Shown: positions 54,973 through 64,000 of the stretch, piece after piece
Position numbering within the stretch: position 1 is the stretch's first letter
How the letters are laid out: every line of letters starts with the position of its first letter
Assembly: GCF_027887165.1 (NCBI RefSeq)
Contig: NC_077232.1
Location: 6,481,391 to 6,545,390 of the forward strand
Length of the DNA: 64,000 nt
Origin: Monodelphis domestica
Taxonomy: Eukaryota; Chordata; Mammalia; Didelphimorphia; Didelphidae
Reading direction: 5' to 3'
Translations under genes and position numbers: made by a program
Notes under the pieces: model-generated
Told to the model about the DNA's origin: nothing
Database searches by the model: none
Seen by the model: only the letters and a program-made list of their open reading frames with translations

Positions 54973-56538
54973 GATATTTCTATTTATATATATTGGAGAG
55001 CATTCCCCGGCATAAATCTTTCAGGGTTGTCCCAGATCTTTGTATTGCAGAGAGTGAGCTGTTGTTATTCTTAAGAGATCTAACAGCTTATCATTTATGG
55101 TTTTTTCCCTTGTCCACCCTCCCCACATCACAGAAGGAGGCTGATGTGTTCATATAAATTAAGTCTTTCATGGTTTCACCTTTCAGTCCACTCTCTGGAG
55201 CTGACATTCACAATTTACTATTCCAGTATTCATTCTATAGCTGTGTATAATGTTCTCTTGGCTCTAATCATTTCCCTCTTCATTAGCTTTTATAGTTCTT
55301 TCCAAGTTTTAGAAAATGAACCTGCTCTTCGTTTCTTACAACACAACAGCAATCACAATCCTTTATCCCAATTTGTGTGGCCATTCCCCAATGGATGGGC
55401 CTCCTCTCCATGTCCAGTTCTTTGCCACCACAAAGAGGACTGCTTCGAGTATCTTGCAACATAATGATTCTTTTCTGTTTTCCCTTCGGGAAACAAGCAG
55501 TGGTATTGTTGGGCCCAAGAGTATATACAGTTTTAGAACTTTGGGTGTGATTCCAAATCAGACTTCAGATTGGTTGGATCAGTCTACAGCTCCATCAACA
55601 CCTTTGTGGTATCCAGGCTGCTTTTTTATCCTGGGTTTCAGGAAGTCCAAGGCTTCTTGGGTAATCTCTTTAGTTCTTTTTGGTGCTAGTTATCCCCTGT
55701 TTTATTCCCTTGTTCTGTTCTTTGAAGTCTTGCTGTTCTCCTCTGGCCCTGATTTTGGGGGCTTTGAGGCCTTTGAAGAGTCCCTGAGGTTTTTCCAGCC
55801 CTTTGTCTCCTAAGATCCTTCTGCCCCTTCCCATTCTTTAATCTCTTGAGCTTTCCTTTCCTTTCTTATCAGTTGTTTAATATCTTCAGAGTATTCAAGG
55901 AGTCCTTGGAGAAAATCTCTTTTCTTCCTCTGACTGTTTGTAGCTGGGAAGGAGACCTCTCTTCTAGGCTGGTGGGTTTCTAGATTTTTGGCATACACCC
56001 TTTTTTGGTCATCTCTGGGGGTGCAGACATTCACGACACTGAGTAATGTTTCCTTGGGTTTGCTCATCTCTGCAACTTTTGGTCCTAAACTGGGCCTTTG
56101 TTCTGGGTTGGGTTTTCTTGGACATCTTCCCTTGGGTCCCCTAGGGTGGCCATATGGAACTCCACATCCCCCTCCCATCTTTGATTTTCTGGGTCCTGGG
56201 TCTAGAAGACCCTCTTTGGTGTTAAATTTATTTGTTGGCTCCACTGTTACAATCAGGAGATAGTTAAATCCAGTCTTTACATTGGTGTGTCAGGGGAGTG
56301 AAGCAAGGTCCTGAGACTGGCCTCATCTCAACATTTTAAGGGGTGGGGCTTCCAAGTTCTTTTGGGATTTCATCCCCACCCTCTCACTTGCCCCACCCCC
56401 ATGTTTTTTTTCAAAGTTTTTCTTGGTTGGTTGGGAGGCTACTGGATTGTTAAGTAGCTGGAAGCCTGGGTCCCAATGGCCTGTGGGTTTTCTGGCTGAC
56501 TTTTTCTGCAGTTCTAGGTTATAAGCCATCACTAGGAT

Positions 56539-56653
56539 TTCTTTTCTTTCTTTCTTTTCTTTTCTTTCTCTTCTTTTCTTTCTCTTCTTTTCATTTCTTT
56601 CTTTCTTTTCTTTCTTTTCTTTCTTTCTTTCTTTTTCTTTCTTTCTTTCTTTT

Positions 56654-56693
<40 letters not shown>

Positions 56694-56709
56694 TTTCTTT
56701 CTTTCTTTC

Positions 56710-56787
<78 letters not shown>

Positions 56788-57222
56788 TTCCTTCCTTCCT
56801 TCCTTCCTTCCTTCCTTCCTTCCTTCCTTCCTTCCTTCCTTCCTTCCTTCCTTCCTTCCTTCCTTCCTTCCTTCCTTCCTTCCTTCCTTCCTTCCTTCCT
56901 TCCTTCCTTCCTTCCTTCCTTCCTTCCTTCCTTCCTTCCTTCCTTCCTTCCTTCCTTCCTTCCTTCCTTCCTTCCTTCCTTCCTTCCTTCCTTCCTTCCT
57001 TCCTTCCTTCCTTCCTTCCTTCCTTCCTTCCCCTTACCTTCTGTTATAAAATCAAAATATTGAGTATTGATTCTGAGCAGAAGAGTGATACTGGCTGATC
57101 AATGGAGATTAAGTGACTTATCCAGGGTCTCACAGCTAGGAAGTATCTGACACCGTATTTGAACCCAGGACCTCCCATCTCTGGGTCTGGCTCTCAATCC
57201 ACTGAGTCACCCAGCTGTCTCA
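56539..57222 (-). repeat. SINE-A whose tail became a CTTT/CCTT satellite
   Basis: 57033-57222 is a minus-strand SINE-A. To its left, where its A tail belongs, lies about 490 bp of (CCTT)n (56785-57031) passing into (CTTT)n and mixed CTTTT units (56539-56784). Confidence 0.92.
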
Positions 57223-57308
57223 TGGGGTTTCTTGATCTGTGTCAGATCTGGTATATTTCAGGTTTTGCTGGACAGTTCAGCTCTGTTCGGGCAGCCATCT
57301 TGACTAGA

Positions 57309-59744
57309 AGTATTAAAATAACACTTAAATTAAGCTTAATTATTTAAATTAACATGTTAATATTCCTATATTAAATTAATTACATTAAGTATTTTAGTTC
57401 CTTGGCAGTCCCTGATTTGTGAAGGACCATGTGTTTCCTGGGTTGGGAGTTGTAGGATCACCAGATGACTGTATGACCCTGGACAAGGCACTTAACTCCT
57501 CTGAGCCTCTAGTTCCCTATTTGTAAGATGAATGGACAGAACTAAGTCCTCTGCCAGCTTTTCTATCTTCTGATCAAGATTCAGACCTCACAGTGCAGTG
57601 GATTTCCAGCCCAGCAGCACTCCAGGTCCTTGCCAGCACATTTTGTACTTGGGGCTATCTCTTTTGCCTTTGGCAGGGATAGGTTCAGCTTGGGCTTCTT
57701 GGAGGATCAAAATGTCTCTTCCTTCGGAGTTGTTGAAAGCCAACTCCCAGAAATCTTTTCATAAGAATGATTCCCATTTGAGGCTTGTAGCTTGGCCTCA
57801 GTGGGTAGACTGTTGGCTTGAGCATGTCTCAGACACTGACCAGCTGAGTGACCAGACAAATAACTTCTCCTCCCCCCCTCAAAATGGGGATCATGAGGGC
57901 CTCTCCCAGGTTTCTGTGGGGATCAGATGACCTCATCTGATAAGAGATAAATGAGATAAAACTCTCTACAAGCTTCAGGGCTTATTATCATCCATGTAAA
58001 TGTTGGCTCTGATTACTAGCCATTATTTATGTAGCCTTTTAAAGGTAGCAGACCACTTCCCTCACTACCCTGGAAGGAGGGAGCTTGAATGTCATTATTT
58101 CCATTTTACAAATGAGAAAACTGAGGCACAGAGTAGATAAGTTGATTTGCCTGTTGTCATACAGTTCTAGCATCAGACCTGGACTTCCCCGATTCCATGG
58201 ATAGTAGCACTATTTGGCCCAGAATGCAGCTTGAGAATATGTATCCTTGTATATTTTGCTAGATTGTAAACTGCCTGAGGGCAGGAACTGGCCTAATTAT
58301 CTTTGGATCTTCCTGAGTGCCTAGCATCTTGCTTTGCAGGCAATAAGACTCTACTAGAAGATTGTTGAACTATATAAATAAGGCCTGAGCTGGGCTGCAT
58401 GGTTGCCTCCTTATATGACTACCAAGACATTCCAGGCCTGCTGGTGGTCACCTTATCCTTATCCTGCTGGACCCCCTTCTTTTCTACCTAACAGGAAGTG
58501 CACAGGGGCTGGAAATTCAGCCCTATATCCGGGAGAGAACCTTAGTTCTCAGTCTACTGAGAGAGGAACAACAGAATGCTCTAGATATCAGATCCCAGGG
58601 ACTAAATGGTTGTCACTTGGAGGCCTGACCTCCTCTAAGGAGTTTGAGGACTGCTGGGCAGCCAGGCAGCCCATCTCTCATGGAAGATTTATCCTCAGCC
58701 CCAGGAATCCCAGAGCTCTACTCCTGGGCTTCATAGAACTCTTCCGCTTTCATCTAAGCAGACACTAATCCCTGGCCTTCCCTGGGCTTGGGATCAAGGA
58801 CCTTAACATTTCATGGGGTGTGGAGTTGGAGCAGGACCTAAATCTATTTTGTTTAATGAAGAGAAAGAAATGCATGTGAGGAGAAAACATGGTGATCCTG
58901 GCCAGCCTGCCTCAGTTCCTTTGTTCTTTGCTCAGCCAGCACTGGAACACAGCTGCTAATGCATTGTGCCTTCTAGATTGGGAGAAAGATTAACAAGAGT
59001 AGGAGGCGCTAAGGAGGAATGAAGGAAAATCTTGTCTTGGGTGGCTTGGGAAGAAAGAAAACCATCCCCCAGATTTCTTCAAGTTCTCTGGGAAGATTCC
59101 AAGACCTCGAGAGTTTTCTGGGAATTCTTTCCCCAAAGCTCTCACAGATGCCTTTGGGGATTGCAAAACTCTGGCCAAAAAAGTCATTCCTGGATCACTA
59201 ACCTTAGCAAGGTTTCTTCTTAGATAACAGACACAGACTAGAGAATAGCTTCTATTTACTTGGGGCTTTAAGGTGCACCCTTTGCTTTCTCTTGTAGCCA
59301 ATAACCCCTCGAGGAAGGCTGTACAAATATTCTTCCTGCTTTACAAAGGAGGAAACGGGCTTGATGAAGGGAATTCACTTGTCCCTAGTCACATAGCTGG
59401 GATTTGAGCCCAGCAAGTCTAGGACCTTTTCTACAAGATGGTTGCGAAGCCCACCAGAGCTTGGCCACTGCGGCCTAGCCTTAAGGAACCTCTAGTCTTT
59501 CCATGTTCCAGTAAAGCAGCAAGGCAGGACCTCAGTGAAAATGTATCTTGCGCCTCCTTTTTTGAGGAGGGACCTGGCAGAGAGGAGGGGCCTATAGAAA
59601 AAGTGTGAGCCAGGATAATTTCCCAAAGCAAGAAGGAACCTGGAGCATAAAGAGCCTTCAGACCACCGGATGTGATCATGGCAAGCCAGAAGGAGTGGAG
59701 AGAGGTGTGCTGGAGTCTAGCTGTGCTATTAGGAGTGGGCTTTT
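57309..59744. other. Unassigned, mostly unique DNA
   Basis: AT-rich at 57300-57390, then MIR-like pieces at 57450-57570, 57880-58020 and 58060-58190 ('aaatgagaaaactgaggcac') and an L2-like 3' end at 58255-58345. No supported exon; the 121-codon plus frame at 58403-58768 has no splice or homology support. Confidence 0.4.
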
Positions 59745-59922
59745 GTTTGTGTTTTGTTTTTTAAATCCCTTACCTTCTGTTTTACAATCCATACTATGTT
59801 CTAAGGTAGGAGAGGGCTAAGAGCTATGCAATGGGGATTAGTGACTTGCCCAGGATCACACAGATAGGAAGTTGGTTGAGGTCAAATTTGAACCCAGGAC
59901 CTCAGGCTTTCAATGCCCCCGG
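59745..59922 (-). repeat. SINE-A
   Basis: Minus-strand copy with T-rich tail, 3' block, core and B-box; 5' end lost. Confidence 0.85.
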
Positions 59923-60361
59923 GAGCTTTTTTTAGAACAGTCTGAGGATACAAATCAGAGGCCTTTGGCTTGTATTTGTCAGAACATCTTCTCTTCTCCA
60001 TGCATGTAGAATGAGCTCAATTAGCCCAACTCACAAGCACACAGAACAGTCCTCTCCTGCTGGAAAAAGAAGCCAGCAGTGTTTGGGGCTGAGGGAAACG
60101 GGGCTCAAACTGGGATGGATGGAGTAGAGGTAGAACCTGAGCCAAGTCTTCTAGGCTCCCAAGGCTGCCTCTCAGGAAAACCAAGCCAGAAAAGATCAAT
60201 AAAACTTGAAAGGAAAAGAAAAAATACCCGATCAGGCACATGAGGTGAGTTTCATGCCCATGAAGGAAGACCAGCCTAGGGCCATCAGCACACAGTGTAG
60301 AAGGAGAATTCAACAGAAAGGGTATATACTTTAGAGATTTAAGTGCAGGAAGAAGATCCCA

Positions 60362-60550
60362 CTAATCCGCATTCATGCCGAGGGGGCAGCCTTTAGACAT
60401 AGAAGCACTGGCCTTCCCAAACATGATGACTGGTATCTGATAGTCAAGACAATCGTTAAGAAAACGATGTAGACAGTCAATTGTTTTTAAAGAGGGTATG
60501 AAGAGAGGCAAGACATCAATATAGGTCAGAAAATTGTCACAAGAGAGCAA
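60362..60550 (-). pseudogene. Open frame of unknown origin, 62 codons
   Basis: The minus strand reads DNFLTYIDVLPLFIPSLKTI, then DCLHRFLNDCLDYQIPVIMF, then GKASASMSKGCPLGMNAD and a stop. The mixed hydrophobic/polar pattern resembles real protein more than most frames here. It has no ATG start and no clear acceptor, so it may be a fragment of an old element or pseudogene. I do not recognise it. Confidence 0.22.
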
Positions 60551-60782
60551 ACTGAACGGATGTGTTTAATCGGTGTTGATTGAGCATGGATTGGTGATGA
60601 GCTGGGGTGTGCTGCAGTGTGAGCATTGGAGTTAATTTAAACATCCTTGTCTTCATGGAGCTACACATCTCCATAGGAATTCAGATGCAGGACACAGATG
60701 CCATCAGTGCCAGTCAGATAAGGACAGGGTTCTGCGGCATTGCAGAAGAGTCATCCCTTTACTGTCAGACAGGACCTTAGAG

Positions 60783-61176
60783 CAGTGATGGCGAACCTTT
60801 TAGAGACAGTGCTATGCCCCCCCCACACACACACACACAGGGGAAGGAGGAAGCATATTGGGCTGCCGGATTCAGGGGTGAGTGAAGTGAGGAATATCCT
60901 CAGCAAGTGTAGAGAGCAGGAAGGAGAGTGGCCCAAGCTCTCTGTTCCCCTCCAGCTCTGCCTGCTGTGAGCCGCTCACTGTGTGCTCCCACTGACTGCT
61001 GGGCAGAGGAATGGGGGATGAGAAAAAATGTGGTCAGGTGAGTTGGAGGGGAGCAGCTCTGCCTGAGCCCCTCTGCCTTTCTAGTAAGGAAATGAGGGGA
61101 AGAAGGAGACCATGTGCCCACGGAGAGTGCTCTGTGTGCCATCTTTGGCACCCATGACATAGGCTCACCATCACTG
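60783..61176 (+). mobile_element. Non-autonomous hAT element (394 bp)
   Basis: Starts CAGTGATGGCGAACC and ends GGCTCACCATCACTG, near-perfect terminal inverted repeats; flanks CCTTAGAG and CCTTTGAG are an 8-bp duplication with one change. It holds a short (CA)n run and no transposase frame. It is the longest of the three copies here. Confidence 0.92.
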
Positions 61177-61929
61177 CCTTTGAGACCCTGTAGTTCAGCT
61201 CCTTATTCTGGGAAAACTGAGGTGTTTGTTGAAGGTCATGCTGGTGGGAATGAATCATATTGGTGGGAGTGAGTGGGAGAATCAGGATTTGAACCTATTC
61301 CTCCACGTCTGAATTTCATCCTGCTGTACTTCTGCCACCTCCATGTGTGTATAAAAATACATTTCTATAAGAGAGTGTCTACATCTCAGAAGCAGACACA
61401 TCAGCATCTCGGCTCATGTGGCCACTGCTGCTAGGTTGGCTTTCTTAAAGGCAGGGGCGAATACTGAAATGGGAAAAGGCTGCTGTCTTGTGAGGACATG
61501 GGTATGGTTGGATGTATCAGAAAGAGGAAGGCAACCCAGGAACAGGAAAGGAGATGGCTAAAAGACCCCAGGGATCAATGGATGGGTGGGCTTAGGGGGA
61601 AAAGCACAAAAAAGAATGATGTCCTAGCCCCTGCTGTTGGGCCTCAAAGTCTCTGCAGCAGCCCTATTAAGTAGGTGGTACAAGGGTCATTGGCCCATTT
61701 CTAAACAGGAGGAAATGGAGGCTCCTTGCCCATAAAGAGGGAGTGTATGACTAGCAGCAGGTCTGGGGTTGGCACCTGGCCCAAGACTGCTTCCACAACA
61801 GTGGATAAGCCCATCTCCAAAATTCGTGGCTTGTTATCAAGGTAAGACACTTAGAAGACAAGAAGTGTACTTTGAGCATAAGCTTTTACACACCCAGGGA
61901 AAAGACACAGACAGGTGATTGGAGAGATG

Positions 61930-62055
61930 TTTATTTTTGTGTCTGATATGCCTCTTGTACAGTGAAGGTAAACACCGTGGAAATGGAAGTTTGCCCTCTT
62001 AATTGCTTTGCTTAGATTCATGCTAAAATGAGTTTGCAATCCAGAAAACATTCTC
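61930..62055 (-). repeat. Direct repeat, copy 1
   Basis: Shares 'ttaattgctttgcttag' and 'atgagtttgcaat' in the same order and orientation with 62933-63025. The minus strand of both reads LQTHFSMNLSKAIK. Origin unknown. Confidence 0.75.
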
Positions 62056-62932
62056 AAGGAGAGACAGGCCATAAATGTGCCAGGTGGCATGAGGAAGAAT
62101 CTAACCTGAGACTATAAACTGCCTGTCCATAGCCCATATCCATATATGATAGGCTGTACAATGAGTAAACTGCACACAGCTAATGGGGAAACCTGCTGTT
62201 TTAAATAGGATCAAAGGTAAGTATCATGAATGATAGAGCTGGCGGGGGCCTCAGTGGTCTAGTCCAGTTCCCTCCTTTGAGAGATGAAGAAAGCTGAGGC
62301 CTAGAAAGGACTTGCCTAAGGTCACCCAAGCAGTAAGTTGCAGGGTCAGCAGAAAAGTGGAGGTTCTACTTTGAGGGATGACTTATCTTACCCAAAAACC
62401 AGTGGTGAGCCAGGCATGGTATTTGGAATATCTTTTGGGGATTGGTGGGGGTGTCCAATTTCTGTAGGCAAGTACCCACAGCTGGAGCTCAGTGGGGAGA
62501 GAACAGGGCTGGACCTACTGAATTGGGAGCCTTCCTCATTAAATCCATGGGAGCTGCAGTGGTCCTCAGGGGAGAGCGAGAGAAGAGGGCCTCAAACAGC
62601 CTTGCGAAGGGCAGTGATATGGATGAAGAACCACCAAGGAGTAGAATCCAGAGAGAATACATTCCCCCCTCACACACACACACACCAAGAGAAACCAGCA
62701 TCCTAGAGGAGAGGGCAGCAGCAGAGCCAGATGTGGCCAAAGGGACCAAGAAGTGGGAGGTTGGAAACCAGAGGATCAGATTTGAGGTGACTTTGGAAAA
62801 TAGTCTGGATGCAGGAGGTTTGAGAAGTGAGAGGAAAGGAAGTAGAGGCAGCGACTCAGTGACTTCGAGATGGCTTTGTTTGAACTTTATCAAGCCTGGC
62901 CTAGGGAGATCTTATGGGATGTGTGGACCTTG

Positions 62933-63025
62933 ACCTGTGAAAGTAAATACAACTTGGAAGTGGAGGTTTGTCTTAATTGCTTTGCTTAGGTTCATGCTGA
63001 AATGAGTTTGCAATACAGAAAAGAA
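62933..63025 (-). repeat. Direct repeat, copy 2
   Basis: About 85% identical by eye to copy 1, roughly 970 bp away. DNA between the copies (62056-62932) is unique with a MIR-like core at 62240-62330. Confidence 0.75.
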
Positions 63026-63055
63026 TTTCATGGGCAAGGTCTTTTTTTTTTTTTT

Positions 63056-63116
63056 AAGTTGGGGCAATGGATTGAGAGCCAGGTCTAGACACAGAAAGGA
63101 AGTCCTGCGTTCTGTA
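63056..63116 (+). repeat. SINE-A head fragment
   Basis: 'attgagagccaggtctagac' block only, abutting the LTR that starts at 63118. Confidence 0.6.
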
Positions 63117-63117
63117 A

Positions 63118-63265
63118 ATGCCAAAACTATAAGGATAATTTTAATGTTTTGACTTAATATCTAAATAAATGGTTGCCATGGGAAATTCCCAAATATGAAA
63201 ATACCAAGTCAGCTGTGATTTATGGAGATTTTAATTAATAAAGAAAGAAGGAATTAAGGGAAGGG

Positions 63266-63338
<73 letters not shown>

Positions 63339-63920
63339 AATTTAAACTGCTCTGGCTCAGGCTGAGTCAAGCAGTAGAAAAAGGGCCTAAGGGAAAGCGA
63401 GTCAGTCTTTATCACTCACCACAGGACCATCTCCAATCTGGGTTCTTCCATTCCAAACTGAAATTACTCTCCAAATGGAATTCAATTGTCTCCTGACTTT
63501 TTACCCCTTCCTTTTAAAGAAATTTTCTCTTATGTCACCTCCCCTAAAGTTTCACGTCTACCAATCACAGTAGACGTTTTTTTCCAGGACTGCCCATTCT
63601 TAGTTTTCACCTTCTTTGTTTTTCACATTCTCTGGTTAGATTAAATCTTCTAAGTACTTCACACCTCTTTCTTAAGCTTGCCTTTTGTAAGTTACCTTTT
63701 TTAGGTACTAATTTAACCTTTACAGGTACTTAACACCTTTTTGTATTAGATCTAAAAATAGACCTAGCTTAATGTTTTAGCTTAGGTATGAGTTGGGGAC
63801 TTTCATTGTTCAATCAGGAGTTTACAACTTTATCTTCCCCTAAGGCACTGTCTGAGTAGGGTGGAGTAATTTTAAAAGTTCCCAATACATTACTGATCAA
63901 GTATCTCCATTGTTACAATA
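63118..63920 (-). mobile_element. Fossil solitary LTR, family LTR-1, second copy
   Basis: Aligns with 8259-9341 through 'gagattttaattaa', 'acctcccctaaag', 'gtctaccaatcacagtagac', 'gactgcccat' and 'gggactttcattgttcaatc'. It carries an expanded (AG)n at 63268-63334. Only the LTR is present; it is old and diverged. Confidence 0.6.
63268..63334. repeat. (AG)n microsatellite in the LTR
   Basis: About 33 uninterrupted units, at the place where the copy at 8259 has only 'agaaagagagagagag'. Confidence 0.97.
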
Positions 63921-63924
63921 GGGG

Positions 63925-64000
63925 AATAGCTTAGTAGTTTTTAAGATTCACAGTTCAAATGTGGCCACAGACACTTCCTAGCTGTATGACCTGCCACAAG
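63925..64000 (+). repeat. SINE-A, runs off the window edge
   Basis: 'cagttcaaatgtggccacag' and 'acttcctagctgtatgacct' blocks, plus strand. Confidence 0.75.

Larger units (their letters stand above)
53991..57308 (-). mobile_element. Older L1 with internal deletion (HAL1-like layout), minus strand
   Basis: Read on the minus strand: a 5' end with AAGATGG core at 57285-57308, then a 5' UTR region split by a SINE-A and its expanded tail (56539-57222). An ORF1-like frame follows at 55810-56244 (144 codons, Lys/Glu/Pro rich, containing EYSEDIKQLIRKERKAQE). Directly after come the very end of ORF2 (about 55370-55470) and the 3' UTR. Most of ORF2 is absent. A younger L1 is inserted at 54112-54972. 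ORF1 identity is inferred from position; an unrelated origin of that block is possible. Confidence 0.5.

Overview
This is nuclear DNA from a mammal, most probably a marsupial. The evidence is the repeat content: many copies of two tRNA-like CORE-SINE families, MIR, L2, marsupial-type L1 3' ends, non-autonomous hAT elements and old LTRs, with intron-containing unique sequence between them. The species cannot be named from the sequence alone. No complete gene lies in the window and none could be identified by name. Family names are from recognition of sequence patterns, without any search.

Layout. 1-16.6 kb is the part with most gene signal: a possible plus-strand terminal exon (867 to about 1945), minus-strand coding-exon candidates at 7673-7984, 6126-6232 and 3922-4068, a minus-strand poly(A) signal at 4688, CTCF-consensus sites at 4543, 14315 and 14407, a GC-rich block at 14.6-15.4 kb, and an ETS/CRE promoter at 15.70-15.80 kb that could fire both ways. 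Inside this part sit an old LTR (8.26-9.34 kb), a 540-bp inverted duplication around a GGAA satellite (9.7-12.4 kb) and a head-to-head pair of L1 3' ends (12.8-13.9 kb).

16.7-36.2 kb is mostly repeats: LTR fossils, nested L1/SINE/hAT insertions, L2 and large microsatellites (CT, TTTTC). 36.3-37.2 kb is the clearest regulatory feature: a CpG island with GC boxes, four CCAAT boxes, E-boxes, a GGC-rich untranslated first exon and a consensus splice donor at 36960, so a plus-strand gene starts here. No later exon of it could be recognised; 37-64 kb looks like its first intron or intergenic DNA, filled with L2, L1, SINE, hAT and LTR sequence and a 0.5-kb CTTT/CCTT array.

The most interesting signals are structural: (1) the inverted duplication, whose breakpoint cuts through a SINE and which has a third 52-bp templated fragment nearby; (2) two L1 3' ends joined 5' to 5' between what looks like one target-site duplication; (3) a three-level nest, L1 > SINE > hAT, with a perfect 8-bp duplication; (4) a CTCF/YY1 cluster and a tandem CTCF pair in divergent orientation flanking the minus-strand exons; (5) the 30-bp-spaced CCAAT pair at the CpG-island promoter.
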